Below are positions 29,556 through 38,918 of a stretch of DNA of 64,000 bases, piece after piece (within the stretch, counting starts at the first letter, position 1; every line of letters begins with the position of its first letter). The translations under genes were made by a program, and so were the position numbers. The notes beneath the pieces are model-generated. The model ran no database searches. It was not told the DNA's origin and saw only the letters and a program-made list of their open reading frames with translations. This stretch comes from Vibrio profundi (lineage in GTDB: Bacteria > Pseudomonadota > Gammaproteobacteria > Enterobacterales > Vibrionaceae), in the NCBI RefSeq assembly GCF_005281835.1, contig NZ_RZIS01000006.1:124001-188000 (forward strand). Direction: 5' to 3'.

Positions 29556-30812
29556 TTAAACTTTGAATGACTTGATCTTACCGTCGAGCTCTTCCGCATT
29601 GCCTTGCATCATTTCTGAAGTTTCCAGAAGTTCACCCACCACTACGACTGAAGCTTCAACTAACTCACGAACATTGGTCAAATTCTGATTCATCTCTTCT
29701 GCAACACTACTTTGCTGACCCGCAGCAGTCGCAATTTGGAAATTCATGTCATTGATTTGATTTACTTGTTCAACGATACCATCTAATTCACTGCCAGCAT
29801 TAGTCACCAGCTCAACACCTTCAGCCGCTTCAACCACACTTTTTTCCATCAGCTCTACGGCAGAGTTAGCACTGCTTTGCAGCTGACTGATCATGTCTTG
29901 AATTTCAATTGTGGCATTTTGGGTACGCTGCGCTAGGTTACGAACTTCATCCGCAACCACAGCAAAACCACGGCCCGCTTCACCCGCACGAGCGGCTTCA
30001 ATAGCGGCGTTCAATGCCAGTAAGTTCGTCTGTTCTGAAATGCCTTGAATCGTACCGACTACGCTGCCAATAGAGTCCACTCGTTCTTCCACTTGGTTCA
30101 CGGCTGCTGCAGACGCTGAAATGTCTGTCGATAGTTCACTCATCTTAGTCACGGTGCCTTGAACAAAGCGTTGGCCTGTACCCGCTTGAGTAGATGCTTG
30201 TTCTGTAAGAGCAGACGCATTTTGTGCATGGTCAGCCACCGTTTGAACGGTAGAAGTCATCTCGCTCATCGCTGTCGCCAATTGATCAATCTCTTGGAAT
30301 TCTTCCTGAGCCGATTCTTTGGTTTCTGACATGCTCATCGTCATCACTTCGGTCAACGTGAACAACTCTGCTGATGATGTAACCTGCGTTTTAATTACAT
30401 CATGCAGCTGAACGCGAGTCTTCTCTAGTTCACGAGCAACGTCGCCGTACTCATCTTTACAGTCCATACCAATTGGTACCGATAAATCTTTGCTCGCCAT
30501 GCGCTTGATCGAATCGCTTAAATATTGCGTTTGACGCAGCATCACTTTCGCAGCTGCCAGCAACAACACTACAAACACGATAATCATGATTGCCGTTTGC
30601 CAAGCTACTTGTACTAAGTATGCTTCATAATGCTGCTGAGCCACTACCGCATCGTTAGTTGCCGATAATAAAGCTTTATGGAATGTACTTGCATCCCAGA
30701 GCTGCTTAGCGATGATCAAAATAGTACTGAACACCATTAACATGATCATCTTAGGAACAAGACGAATATCAGAGATAATCCTTTCCCACGGCTTAAATGC
30801 CAGCTTTGTCAT
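29556..30812 (-). CDS. Methyl-accepting chemotaxis protein with minimal periplasmic loop
   Basis: Chemoreceptor-type signalling protein of 418 residues. Two membrane helices (about 20-37 and 69-90) flank a periplasmic segment of only some 30 residues, too short for a CACHE, TarH or PAS sensor. A HAMP domain follows (about 90-145), then the cytoplasmic signalling domain with the conserved tip [20 protein letters not shown] and [13 protein letters not shown] (about 255-300), which binds CheW and CheA. No NWETF-type pentapeptide at the C-terminus (ends KIKSFKV). Signal unknown; an intramembrane or energy-related input is possible. Stand-alone gene with its own terminator; RBS GGAG 10 nt before the ATG. 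Confidence 0.92.
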   Translation of the reverse strand: MTKLAFKPWERIISDIRLVPKMIMLMVFSTILIIAKQLWDASTFHKALLSATNDAVVAQQHYEAYLVQVAWQTAIMIIVFVVLLLAAAKVMLRQTQYLSDSIKRMASKDLSVPIGMDCKDEYGDVARELEKTRVQLHDVIKTQVTSSAELFTLTEVMTMSMSETKESAQEEFQEIDQLATAMSEMTSTVQTVADHAQNASALTEQASTQAGTGQRFVQGTVTKMSELSTDISASAAAVNQVEERVDSIGSVVGTIQGISEQTNLLALNAAIEAARAGEAGRGFAVVADEVRNLAQRTQNATIEIQDMISQLQSSANSAVELMEKSVVEAAEGVELVTNAGSELDGIVEQVNQINDMNFQIATAAGQQSSVAEEMNQNLTNVRELVEASVVVVGELLETSEMMQGNAEELDGKIKSFKV

Positions 30813-30904
30813 TGTCAGTTCTCCACTAAGTCTTATATATTAATATTTTTACACTAGCCGCAATCTCACAAATAACGGGGTTCGCTATTTATTTTGAGCT
30901 TCGT

Positions 30905-31657
30905 ATGAATTGTCATGATACCAAAGACGCCACTCGGCCAATGAGCTTAATGTCACTTATACTGTCTTTCTTGGCGTTATTTGTGATCTCCGGCTTATTG
31001 TTTGCTCCGATTGATCAAGAATCTCGACAAGTTCTTATCGGCCTCGACTTTATTATCTGTAGCGTTTTTCTTTTCCAGCTCACCATCGATCTTGTCAGAT
31101 CGTCGGATCGATCGCAGTTTTTAAAAACTCACTGGATCGACTTCCTAGCAAGCATTCCTATGATCGAGCCGCTACGCTACGCACGCATCTTCCATATCTT
31201 GCGAGTAATCCTTGTTATTCGCTCTAGCCAAACCATCTTTACGCAGCTACTCAAAAGCCGAAAAGAAACCACCTTAGCTTCAATTATTTTGCTTTTGGTG
31301 GTGTTGCTGACACTCGGTGCTGGCACGGTTTTAGTTATCGAAGGGAAAGACCCAGGCGCCAACATCACAACAGGCCAAGATGCGCTGTGGTGGGCGTTCG
31401 TGACAATTTCAACGGTAGGCTACGGCGATCACTACCCAGTAACCATGGCAGGGAAGTTAGTCGCGTCATTGGTGATCATTTGCGGTGTAGGGATTTTCGG
31501 TATGATTTCTGGCTTAATTACTTCGTTAATTACGTCACCAACAGAGCAGCAAGACCAACGCTCGGAAAACAAAGAAAAGCTCCTGTTACAGATACTCGAT
31601 CAGCAACAACAGATTATCGAACGGCTCGATAAGCTCGAAAAACAGGCAAAAAAATAG
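30905..31657 (+). CDS. Potassium channel family protein, six-helix voltage-gated type
   Basis: Cation channel of the VIC/Kv superfamily, 250 residues. Hydrophobic segments at about 15-34 (S1), 44-63 (S2), 75-88 (S3), 90-108 (S4), 123-146 (S5) and 185-210 (S6). The selectivity filter TVGYGD is at 170-175, so potassium selectivity is expected. The S4-like helix carries R91, R94, R100 and R106, spacing compatible with a voltage sensor. After S6 the tail is a short glutamine-rich coiled coil (about 218-250) that could help tetramer assembly; there is no RCK/TrkA-N domain. Divergent from the chemoreceptor gene. An internal ATG (MSLMSL, codon 13) is an alternative start. Confidence 0.9.
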   Translation: MNCHDTKDATRPMSLMSLILSFLALFVISGLLFAPIDQESRQVLIGLDFIICSVFLFQLTIDLVRSSDRSQFLKTHWIDFLASIPMIEPLRYARIFHILRVILVIRSSQTIFTQLLKSRKETTLASIILLLVVLLTLGAGTVLVIEGKDPGANITTGQDALWWAFVTISTVGYGDHYPVTMAGKLVASLVIICGVGIFGMISGLITSLITSPTEQQDQRSENKEKLLLQILDQQQQIIERLDKLEKQAKK

Positions 31658-31680
31658 AGCTCACAGAGCTCTATTTTTAT
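31647..31680. terminator. Bidirectional terminator between channel gene and CYTH-CHAD gene
   Basis: Perfect 12-bp stem AAAATAGAGCTC / GAGCTCTATTTT with a 3-nt loop; T runs on both strands. It overlaps the channel stop codon and lies 16 nt after the stop of the facing gene. Confidence 0.88.
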
Positions 31681-31695
31681 CATGTCATTGAAGCG

Positions 31696-33213
31696 CTAAT
31701 CTTGCCAATATGGCTCAACTTCTACGCTAATCTGGCGGGTTTGCTCCATCGCATGCAAGATTGAAACTTCTTGGCGAGCCAACCAGCGTTCTAACTGATC
31801 TTTCTCATCGCCTTCAAGCTTTTCCGTCAACGGCGACAACGTACGCAACATCAACAAGTCATCAATACCTTGGATAAGATCTGCCCATGGTAAACGGAAG
31901 CTGTTACGCTCATCGGCATCATACAAACTCGCAAAGCCAACTCCAGAATACAGGTTACGCATCAAGCGATATTGCTGGTCGATATACGCCTGGCTAGACA
32001 TCACTCGTTCAGGTGGGAAAGCTTCCATTAGCTCCGCCCAAGTTCTGTCTAATTGCTTGACCGAAAACCATTCAATACCACGAGACATCTGTTGACGCGC
32101 TTTATCATCCAAGAAAGGTTGCCAGCCACGAGACAAAATCCAGCGACTTAAATCAAGCAATAACCCGGTATAACGAGAAGAACTCAGCAACGTTAATAAC
32201 TCTTCACGCTCAGGAAGTTGTTCTTGCATTTCTTTGAGCTCACCGACTAAGAATTTTCGCGCATCCAGTTTACGTAGGACATGGCCTTTATCTTCAAGCA
32301 GGTCTTCCAAGTAGTCATAGGTTTTCAACCACTTCAGCTCTTGTTCTAGCCACTTTAATTCTTGACGAAGGATCGCACTTGCACGCCTCGGAACTATGCC
32401 ACCGTAAATCGTGAAGGTTTGACGGATAAAGCTGATCGAGTGACTGATTTCATGCAATGCTTCAATTGACTGGCGCTCAGTGTAAATCTGCTCGTGATAG
32501 TGCCAATGTGAAAGTGCGTGTTCTAAAGACTGAATAAAGCAAGACTCAACCGTATCGTTGTTGTCTGTTTTTACGAGCTCTAGCTCTTTCACTTCATCGC
32601 CTGCGTAACCTTGCGCTAAACGATAACCTTTAGCAGCTTTACTTAGGTTACCCAAACGCATGCCACCTTGTTCGCCAAACTGACGAGACAACGTGAATAG
32701 CGCATCTGTTTGCCCAGATTTAAGCTCTAACTCAACTTCACAGATGGGTTCTTTTTTATCACCCGAAATTACCCAACCTTGGTCAAAAGCGACTTCAATT
32801 TGGCTGCCATCAGGCATGCCAATCAGCCATTGCTCACGCGTAAAGTTAGTAGAGAATAGTGGGAATAATTCAGATTGCAGCGTGTCTGCATCTTTGCCCG
32901 TTGGCCAGATATCCGCAGGATGTAATGATAGCTTAGGATCATCACAGTCGTGTTCTGCGTTATACTCAGGTCGTTGATGTAAACCTGCAACCACTCGGCC
33001 TGCAGTTTTTACGGTTTGTACAAAAACGTCATCAAAACGTCGAATACGCAAGCCAATATCATGCTTACGCAACCAGTTATCTGGGGTGTCAAAGTAAGTG
33101 TTACCTAATTCACGACAACTGTGCTGAAGTACCTTCGTTTCAGAGATTTTTTCTCGCAAAACCTTTGAAAAGTTTGGAGAAACAAAAAACTTCAGTTCTA
33201 TCTCGGTTTCCAT
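31696..33213 (-). CDS. ygiF: CYTH-CHAD domain inorganic triphosphatase (YgiF-like)
   Basis: Soluble triphosphate tunnel metalloenzyme. The N-terminal CYTH domain (about 1-200) begins with the signature METEIELKF (ExExK) and includes the basic tunnel residues in KHDIGLRIRRFDDVFVQTVK. The C-terminal CHAD domain (about 215-500) is helical with conserved histidines (EALHEISHSISFIRQTF). E. coli YgiF, 433 residues, hydrolyses inorganic triphosphate and is next to glnE, as here in the wider neighbourhood. The ATG at 33211-33213 is chosen over the longer frame because the CYTH signature starts there; 505 residues. Confidence 0.92.
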   Translation of the reverse strand: METEIELKFFVSPNFSKVLREKISETKVLQHSCRELGNTYFDTPDNWLRKHDIGLRIRRFDDVFVQTVKTAGRVVAGLHQRPEYNAEHDCDDPKLSLHPADIWPTGKDADTLQSELFPLFSTNFTREQWLIGMPDGSQIEVAFDQGWVISGDKKEPICEVELELKSGQTDALFTLSRQFGEQGGMRLGNLSKAAKGYRLAQGYAGDEVKELELVKTDNNDTVESCFIQSLEHALSHWHYHEQIYTERQSIEALHEISHSISFIRQTFTIYGGIVPRRASAILRQELKWLEQELKWLKTYDYLEDLLEDKGHVLRKLDARKFLVGELKEMQEQLPEREELLTLLSSSRYTGLLLDLSRWILSRGWQPFLDDKARQQMSRGIEWFSVKQLDRTWAELMEAFPPERVMSSQAYIDQQYRLMRNLYSGVGFASLYDADERNSFRLPWADLIQGIDDLLMLRTLSPLTEKLEGDEKDQLERWLARQEVSILHAMEQTRQISVEVEPYWQD

Positions 33214-33421
33214 AGCTATGCCTTTCTGGGAAGATAGGAACAGGATATTGCCAATTTTAAATGTGGGCAAGAAAGAAATATCGCGCTATTGATGATCTAA
33301 AACAGTTTTAATGCGGGATTGATTGGGTTAACATGCGCGACTTTGTAGCCATCGCTCAACATTTCACCGTGAATCACGGGATTTGTTTTTTCAAGGTTAT
33401 TATTTATTAGGTTGGACGACC

Positions 33422-34102
33422 ATGCCAGTAAATACAATTATGGGGTTATTTGCAAAGTCCCCAATTAAACCTTTGCAGCGCCACGTTGTGTGCGTGAATG
33501 AATGTTGCTCTCACCTAGTTAACTTTTTTGAAGTAAGTTCAAAAGGGGATTGGGAAAAAGCGGCTGAAATTCGTGCTCAAATTTCTCACCTAGAGAAAGA
33601 AGCCGACGTGCTTAAGCGCGAAATCCGTCTTAAACTTCCTCGCGGTTTGTTTATGCCAGTTGATCGCACCGACATGTTGGAGCTATTAACTCAGCAAGAC
33701 AAATTAGCTAACCTTGCGAAAGACATTGCAGGCCGTGTTTACGGTCGTCAGCTTGTCATTCCAGCACCTCTACAAGAAAACTTCCTTGCTTACGTTAAAC
33801 GTTGTCTTGATGCAGCTAACCAAGCTCAAAACGTAATTAACGAACTAGATGAACTACTAGAAACTGGCTTTAAAGGCCGTGAAGTGACTCTTGTGGCAGA
33901 GATGATTCATCAATTAGATGTAATTGAAGATGACACGGACGCGATGCAGATAGAACTGCGCCAACAACTAATGGCGATTGAAGGCGATCTGAATCCAGTT
34001 GATATCATGTTCTTATACAAAATTCTTGAATGGGTCGGCGGTATTGCAGATCAAGCTCAGCGTGTAGGCGCTCGTCTTGAAGTAATGCTTTCTCGATCTT
34101 AA
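33422..34102 (+). CDS. DUF47 / TIGR00153 PhoU-like phosphate transport accessory protein
   Basis: PhoU-related helical protein of 226 residues, usually encoded directly upstream of a Pit-type phosphate transporter and often called Pit accessory protein. Family stretches include MGLFAKSPIKPLQRH at the start, LEKEADVLKREIRLKLPRG, FMPVDRTDMLELLTQQDKLA and ILEWVGGIADQAQRVGARLE. The longer frame (33383) adds residues that do not fit the family; ATG 33422 is chosen. pitA begins about 130 bp downstream on the same strand, so the two are likely co-transcribed. Molecular role presumed to be regulation of PitA. Confidence 0.92.
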   Translation: MPVNTIMGLFAKSPIKPLQRHVVCVNECCSHLVNFFEVSSKGDWEKAAEIRAQISHLEKEADVLKREIRLKLPRGLFMPVDRTDMLELLTQQDKLANLAKDIAGRVYGRQLVIPAPLQENFLAYVKRCLDAANQAQNVINELDELLETGFKGREVTLVAEMIHQLDVIEDDTDAMQIELRQQLMAIEGDLNPVDIMFLYKILEWVGGIADQAQRVGARLEVMLSRS

Positions 34103-34230
34103 AACATACGTTAACCATATAACGAAGAGCATTTTTTAAACAAACCACTTATGCGTTGAGTATTTCTCTCGCTGAGCGGTTTTTTGCGTCTAAATTTGCT
34201 CCGCTTGTTATCAAACAACTAGGTATTACG

Positions 34231-35493
34231 ATGGATATCCTTGCTAACTACGGCACTGTCCTGATTATTGTTGCAGCAGCTTTCGGTTTCTTGATGGCTA
34301 TTGGTATTGGTGCAAATGACGTTGCAAACGCAATGGGCACCTCAGTAGGCTCTAAAGCTCTAACCGTTAAACAAGCGATCATTATCGCAATGATCTTTGA
34401 ATTCGCTGGTGCATATCTTGCCGGTGGCGAAGTTACCGATACGATCCGTAAAGGTGTTATCGAGACATCTCTATTCGCACATCAACCAGACGTACTTGTA
34501 TTCGGTATGATGTCGGCACTTCTTGCTGCGGGTACATGGTTACTTCTAGCTTCGTACATGGGCTGGCCTGTATCTACTACTCACTCAATCATCGGTGCAA
34601 TCATCGGTTTCGCTTGTATTTCTGTTGGTACAGAAGCAGTGGACTGGGGCAGTGTTCAAGGTATTGTTGGTAGCTGGATTGTTACCCCTCTTATCTCTGG
34701 CTTCTTTGCTTACGTCATATTCATCAGTGCACAACGTTTAATTTTCGACACTGAAAACCCACTGTTCAATGCAAAACGTTTTGTTCCGGTTTACATGTTC
34801 ATCACTACCATGGTGATTGCACTGGTAACCATCAAGAAAGGTCTTAAGCACGTTGGACTACACCTGAGCAATACTGAAGCATGGGTTTGGTCAGCAGGCG
34901 TTTCTGCTATGGTCATGATTGGCGGCTACCTATACATCCAGAAGAAATTCGCTAACCGCGAAGACGACCACGGCTTTGCAGGTGTTGAAGGCATCTTCTC
35001 TGTTCTTATGGTTATCACGGCCTGTGCAATGGCATTTGCGCACGGTTCGAACGATGTAGCGAACGCAATTGGTCCACTGTCAGCGGTTGTTTCAACAGTT
35101 GAACATATGGGTGAAATCTCAGGTAAAAGCACTATCGCATGGTGGATTCTTCCACTAGGTGGTATTGGTATCGTTGTTGGCCTTGCAACAATGGGTCATA
35201 AAGTAATGGCAACCGTTGGTACTGGTATTACAGAACTAACACCAAGCCGTGGCTTTGCAGCGCAACTTGCAACAGCATGTACGGTTGTTCTTGCGTCTGG
35301 TACTGGTCTTCCAATCTCTACGACCCAAACACTAGTTGGTGCGGTTTTAGGTGTTGGTTTCGCTCGCGGTATCGCAGCACTAAACTTAGGCGTTGTACGT
35401 AACATCGTGGCATCTTGGATTGTAACGCTGCCAGCTGGCGCACTATTAGCGGTTGTATTCTTCTACATGATTCAAGCAATGTTCGCTCTGTAA
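34231..35493 (+). CDS. pitA: Inorganic phosphate transporter, PitA family
   Basis: Low-affinity transporter that takes up metal-phosphate complexes with protons. About ten membrane helices. The duplicated family signature is visible: GANDVANAMGTSVGSKALTV near residue 28 and GSNDVANAIGPLSAVV near residue 272; each half also has GWPVSTTHSIIGAIIG-like and GLPISTTQTLVGAVLG motifs. A TTG at 34156 could extend the frame by 25 residues; ATG 34231 (MDILANYGTVLIIVA) is more natural and gives 420 residues. Follows the DUF47 accessory gene; a perfect hairpin terminates it. Confidence 0.94.
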   Translation: MDILANYGTVLIIVAAAFGFLMAIGIGANDVANAMGTSVGSKALTVKQAIIIAMIFEFAGAYLAGGEVTDTIRKGVIETSLFAHQPDVLVFGMMSALLAAGTWLLLASYMGWPVSTTHSIIGAIIGFACISVGTEAVDWGSVQGIVGSWIVTPLISGFFAYVIFISAQRLIFDTENPLFNAKRFVPVYMFITTMVIALVTIKKGLKHVGLHLSNTEAWVWSAGVSAMVMIGGYLYIQKKFANREDDHGFAGVEGIFSVLMVITACAMAFAHGSNDVANAIGPLSAVVSTVEHMGEISGKSTIAWWILPLGGIGIVVGLATMGHKVMATVGTGITELTPSRGFAAQLATACTVVLASGTGLPISTTQTLVGAVLGVGFARGIAALNLGVVRNIVASWIVTLPAGALLAVVFFYMIQAMFAL

Positions 35494-35572
35494 GCACTTG
35501 CTACTAAGTCAAGAATATGTGAGTCCGAATAACGATATGTAAATACAATGTCATTATTGACTCAAACGCACA

Positions 35573-35600
35573 GAAAGGGAGGCTTAGCCTCCCTTCTTTG
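35573..35600 (+). terminator. Terminator of pitA
   Basis: Perfect stem AAGGGAGGC / GCCTCCCTT (9 bp) with a TTA loop, followed by CTTTGTTG, a modest T run, about 80 nt after the pitA stop. Confidence 0.72.
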
Positions 35601-35684
35601 TTGCACCAGATAAAGAAACTAAATACTATTTGGTAATTAAGGCTGACTCTTCGCCTCCCAATTAGAATCGTTAAGGGATTTACT

Positions 35685-36296
35685 GTGAAAAAACTGATCT
35701 GCATGGTTTTGTTCGCAATGCTAGCGGCTCCTGCGGCATTTGCTCAAGACCGTTACATCGCCGATAAACTATTTACTTACATGCACTCTGGCCCGAACAA
35801 TACATACCGTATTATTGGCAGTGTTGATGCAGGTGAAAAAATCAAACTTCTACAAGCGAACAAACAAACTGGCTACAGTGAAATCGTGGATAGTCGTGGC
35901 CGTAAAGGTTGGGTAGAAAGTAAGTTTGTTAGCCGTCAAGAAAGCATGGCGCTTCGTTTACCTAAACTTGAAAAAGAACTGGCTGAAGTGAAAGACAAGC
36001 TCGCTAACGCTCGCCAAAGTGCAGACAGTGAAAAAGCCGGCTTAATCAGCTCTCTTGACTCTCGTAACAAGCAAATCTCAGATCTTGAGCAGAACTACAG
36101 CGAAATCAGCCAACAACTAACGTCTTCTCAAACTGAGAACCGTGAGCTACGCGCAAAACTTGATACTCAAAAAGACGACCTACTACTGAAGTACTTCATG
36201 TACGGTGGTGGCGTGGCTGGCATCGGTCTGTTACTTGGACTGATCTTGCCGCATATTATTCCTCGCCGTAAGAAGTCTCCAAACGGTTGGGCATAA
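35685..36296 (+). CDS. ygiM: SH3-domain membrane protein, TIGR04211 family (YgiM-like)
   Basis: 203 residues: signal peptide (1-20, ending AAFA-Q), bacterial SH3 domain (about 23-88, with YMHSGPNNTYRIIGSVDAGEKI and GRKGWVESKFV), a coiled coil (about 95-168) and a C-terminal membrane helix (about 172-190, YGGGVAGIGLLLGLILPHII) followed by basic residues. This layout equals E. coli YgiM, also encoded next to cca; function in the envelope is not established. The start is GTG with AAGGGA 8 nt upstream; no ATG gives a complete signal peptide. Single gene between terminators. Confidence 0.91.
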   Translation: MKKLICMVLFAMLAAPAAFAQDRYIADKLFTYMHSGPNNTYRIIGSVDAGEKIKLLQANKQTGYSEIVDSRGRKGWVESKFVSRQESMALRLPKLEKELAEVKDKLANARQSADSEKAGLISSLDSRNKQISDLEQNYSEISQQLTSSQTENRELRAKLDTQKDDLLLKYFMYGGGVAGIGLLLGLILPHIIPRRKKSPNGWA

Positions 36297-36306
36297 TCTC
36301 TCTTCA

Positions 36307-36338
36307 ATAAAAAAGGTCACCTCGGTGACCTTTTTTAT
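36307..36338. terminator. Bidirectional terminator between the SH3 gene and gspB
   Basis: Inverted repeat AAAAAAGGTCACC / GGTGACCTTTTTT around TC, with T runs on both strands, between converging genes. Confidence 0.92.
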
Positions 36339-36368
36339 TGCTTGTAATTCGAGAGGCAGAAGTAACCT

Positions 36369-37184
36369 TTAGCCCTGCCATTCGTACAGTGCTGGTACTC
36401 TAATATTCAAACGCTTAAATTGAATCATCACAAACTGCGGTTCGATATCAATGATCTGAATGCCTTCATCAACCCAATCACCCGAACTCGCTTCTTGGCC
36501 ATTCACTTTTATCCAGCGCTTATTTTCATCGCTCGAATACATATGCGCTTGGAAGTTTAATTTAGGTAACCACCCTTCAAGCTGAGCAGCATCTTTCTCA
36601 ATATCCAATGCATCACCGTATACCGAGCTTGTGGTCTCATCAGCAGAGTTAGAGTCGTTAGTACCATTGAGAATAGACTCAATCGTCAAAGCTAACTCAG
36701 GGGAGAATTCACTCATGTCTAAATTTTCTAGCGCCAAGTTCTCATTTGCTGTCGGCTGACCCTGGACGTTAGCAGCTTCAGTAGCTGGAACAGGGGCTTC
36801 AACGGGGCGCGGAGCTGATGAGTTACTTTCTACAGTTCTAAGCATTGGCTGCGCGGTGAGATAGCTTTCTTGGCGAAGCAAAGGCTTGAGTTCGGTAAGC
36901 TGAGGAGCAGGCCGCAGGTCTTTGATTTCGATTGCTGGCGCCTCAACTGGTATTGGCTCCACCTCAACCACAACAGGTACAGGAGTGGGTTCGTTGTTAA
37001 CGTAATCTGGCAACACCTGAGACCCTACCACCGCTATAGATGGCAGTAAAACCACACAAGCAATGCCCGTAAGCGACCATTTTTTTGTGGACCTTACACC
37101 TTGAGGAGATGGATACATACCTGAATTAGACTGATTCAACGTCGCACGCTGCGTGCTTTCCAACGCTTTCATGACCTGAGACAT
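36369..37184 (-). CDS. gspB: Type II secretion accessory protein GspB
   Basis: Inner-membrane partner of GspA (ExeB in Aeromonas), needed to place the type II secretin GspD in the outer membrane. 271 residues: cytoplasmic N-terminus starting MSQVMKALESTQRATLN, one membrane helix (about 37-55), a proline/valine/glutamate-rich periplasmic stretch (about 60-145) and a folded C-terminal domain (about 205-271) with LNFQAHMYSSDENKRWIKVN and GDWVDEGIQIIDIEPQFVMI, typical of the GspB C-domain. The gspA stop and gspB start overlap (TAATG), so they are coupled. Confidence 0.93.
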   Translation of the reverse strand: MSQVMKALESTQRATLNQSNSGMYPSPQGVRSTKKWSLTGIACVVLLPSIAVVGSQVLPDYVNNEPTPVPVVVEVEPIPVEAPAIEIKDLRPAPQLTELKPLLRQESYLTAQPMLRTVESNSSAPRPVEAPVPATEAANVQGQPTANENLALENLDMSEFSPELALTIESILNGTNDSNSADETTSSVYGDALDIEKDAAQLEGWLPKLNFQAHMYSSDENKRWIKVNGQEASSGDWVDEGIQIIDIEPQFVMIQFKRLNIRVPALYEWQG

Positions 37185-38821
37185 TAGTACTCCTCCTCAG
37201 GTAAACGCTGTAATTTAGGCGCATCAAGTTGAGCTAGCCTTTGCAATCGCGCCAGTGTATTCCGCCCTGCGATACCGTCGACCGCCATGCCTTGCCAACT
37301 TTGGAATGCTTCCACCTTTTTCTCTAGCTCGGCATCATAGACATCACTGCCAGAAGTCGTTTCATTCAACACTTCGGATAATAGTAAGTCCAACATCATG
37401 ACCGCATCGCCTTGGAAGTTTCGTTTTAAGGTTTGCCTTAACGGCTGCTGCCAAATTGCGAAATATTCACCTTGCCACAACTGAGTCAACTGCTGGTAAG
37501 AAATACGTAACAGTTGATCATTAGCAAGTAGCTCAACTTCATCGTCATCCACGCTATACAGCACCGCATAGGTAGGTGATTGTTGATATTCCAGAGAAAG
37601 TACTACTGGCATATCCCATTCAATGAGATCCGACAAACTTGCTGATGCTTGGCCGCACGTGAAAATGCTTTGCGGTTCAGATAGGCATAATCCATCTCGC
37701 ATTGAGGGTTGATATCCCCACAGCTGGTATAAGTTTTGAATCGCAGCAGCGCGACTGGTCGCAGTAGTTAAGAAAGCTTGTGCTTGTTCTGAAAAGTCAG
37801 GTAATGCAGCGATCATCATTCGTTCAATTTGAGCGGGGGCTACTTTCTGTTTCTGAGTTTGCTCCACCTGAACTTGGTCTGGCTGCATTAGTTGAGGTAA
37901 CCAAGTGTAGCTAGCCGCTGCTAGCCCTAAACCCATGACACCAGCAACCGCATAGGCGATCGCAGTACGAAACGCGCCATTCGTTGAAGAAGTTTCTTGC
38001 TGGTATATAGAAGCTTGAAAAGACATGACTTGCTGACACGCACGCTCTACCGTCGCGGTATCAGGTTTATCTAAGCCTGCATGAAAAGTAAGTTGCAGCG
38101 CTTTATCACAGACTAAATTGATTAGCCGTGGAATACCGTGAGTGTGTTGGGCGATCAACTTAATACTGCGGTTAGAAAACATAGCCACTTGCCCACCAGC
38201 CGTATCTAAACGGAAATCAATGTACTGACCAGTTTCTGCAATATTTAACGGGAGTAAGTGATAACGACCAGTAATTCGTTGAGCCAACTGGCGCAATTGT
38301 GTCGTTTGTAAGTGCTGCTGTAATTCGGGTTGTCCGACTAACAATACTTTCAATAGCTTACGGCTATCGGTTTCCAAGTTCGTCAGTAATCGTAACTGCT
38401 CTAATACATCGGCAGCTAAATGCTGCGCTTCATCAATAACCAATAAGGTTTGAATGCCCTGATCATTGTTATCGAGAAGGTAATCGTAAATGGCTTGGTT
38501 AAGCTCTTTTAAACTAGGCTGAGATGGGTACTCAATATCAAATTCATCACAGATCGCTTCTAGTAAATCTGTACTAGAGAAGGTTGGGTTAAGGATTAGG
38601 CCCGCAATAGTCTGCTCATCAAGTTCAGACAACATCGCTTTAGCAACGGTAGTTTTCCCAGTGCCTACTTCACCAGTTAACATGGCAAAGCCGCCACCTT
38701 CTCCTAATCCTGCCTGTAAGTTCTGCATCGCCTCTTGGTGGCGCTGACTTAAAAACAAATATCGAGAATTTGGTACAATCGAAAATGGCATTTCGACAAA
38801 GCCAAAATAATCCTTATACAT
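37184..38821 (-). CDS. gspA: Type II secretion assembly ATPase GspA (ExeA)
   Basis: AAA ATPase that, with GspB, binds peptidoglycan and helps the secretin pass the cell wall. Walker A GEVGTGKTT at residues 50-58; Walker B LLVIDEAQHL near residue 130; a single membrane helix (about 280-300); C-terminal peptidoglycan-binding domain with VEAFQSWQGMAVDGIAGRNT (about 505-530). 545 residues with ATG 38819-38821 (MYKDYFGFVEMPFSIVP, the family N-terminus); the frame further upstream is not supported. Head to head with cca, about 97 bp between starts. The main gsp operon is not in the window. Confidence 0.94.
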   Translation of the reverse strand: MYKDYFGFVEMPFSIVPNSRYLFLSQRHQEAMQNLQAGLGEGGGFAMLTGEVGTGKTTVAKAMLSELDEQTIAGLILNPTFSSTDLLEAICDEFDIEYPSQPSLKELNQAIYDYLLDNNDQGIQTLLVIDEAQHLAADVLEQLRLLTNLETDSRKLLKVLLVGQPELQQHLQTTQLRQLAQRITGRYHLLPLNIAETGQYIDFRLDTAGGQVAMFSNRSIKLIAQHTHGIPRLINLVCDKALQLTFHAGLDKPDTATVERACQQVMSFQASIYQQETSSTNGAFRTAIAYAVAGVMGLGLAAASYTWLPQLMQPDQVQVEQTQKQKVAPAQIERMMIAALPDFSEQAQAFLTTATSRAAAIQNLYQLWGYQPSMRDGLCLSEPQSIFTCGQASASLSDLIEWDMPVVLSLEYQQSPTYAVLYSVDDDEVELLANDQLLRISYQQLTQLWQGEYFAIWQQPLRQTLKRNFQGDAVMMLDLLLSEVLNETTSGSDVYDAELEKKVEAFQSWQGMAVDGIAGRNTLARLQRLAQLDAPKLQRLPEEEY

Positions 38822-38918
38822 GAGCAACCCTATAATGATGATTAAAGGAAAGTACCATTGCTCATGATAATGTCCAGTAGTGATAAGCCTACTGTTAGAA
38901 AAAGTTCGAGGTAACACA

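Noticed and set aside
33214..33270. Extension of the CYTH-CHAD protein
   Set aside because: The ExExK signature starts right at the internal ATG.
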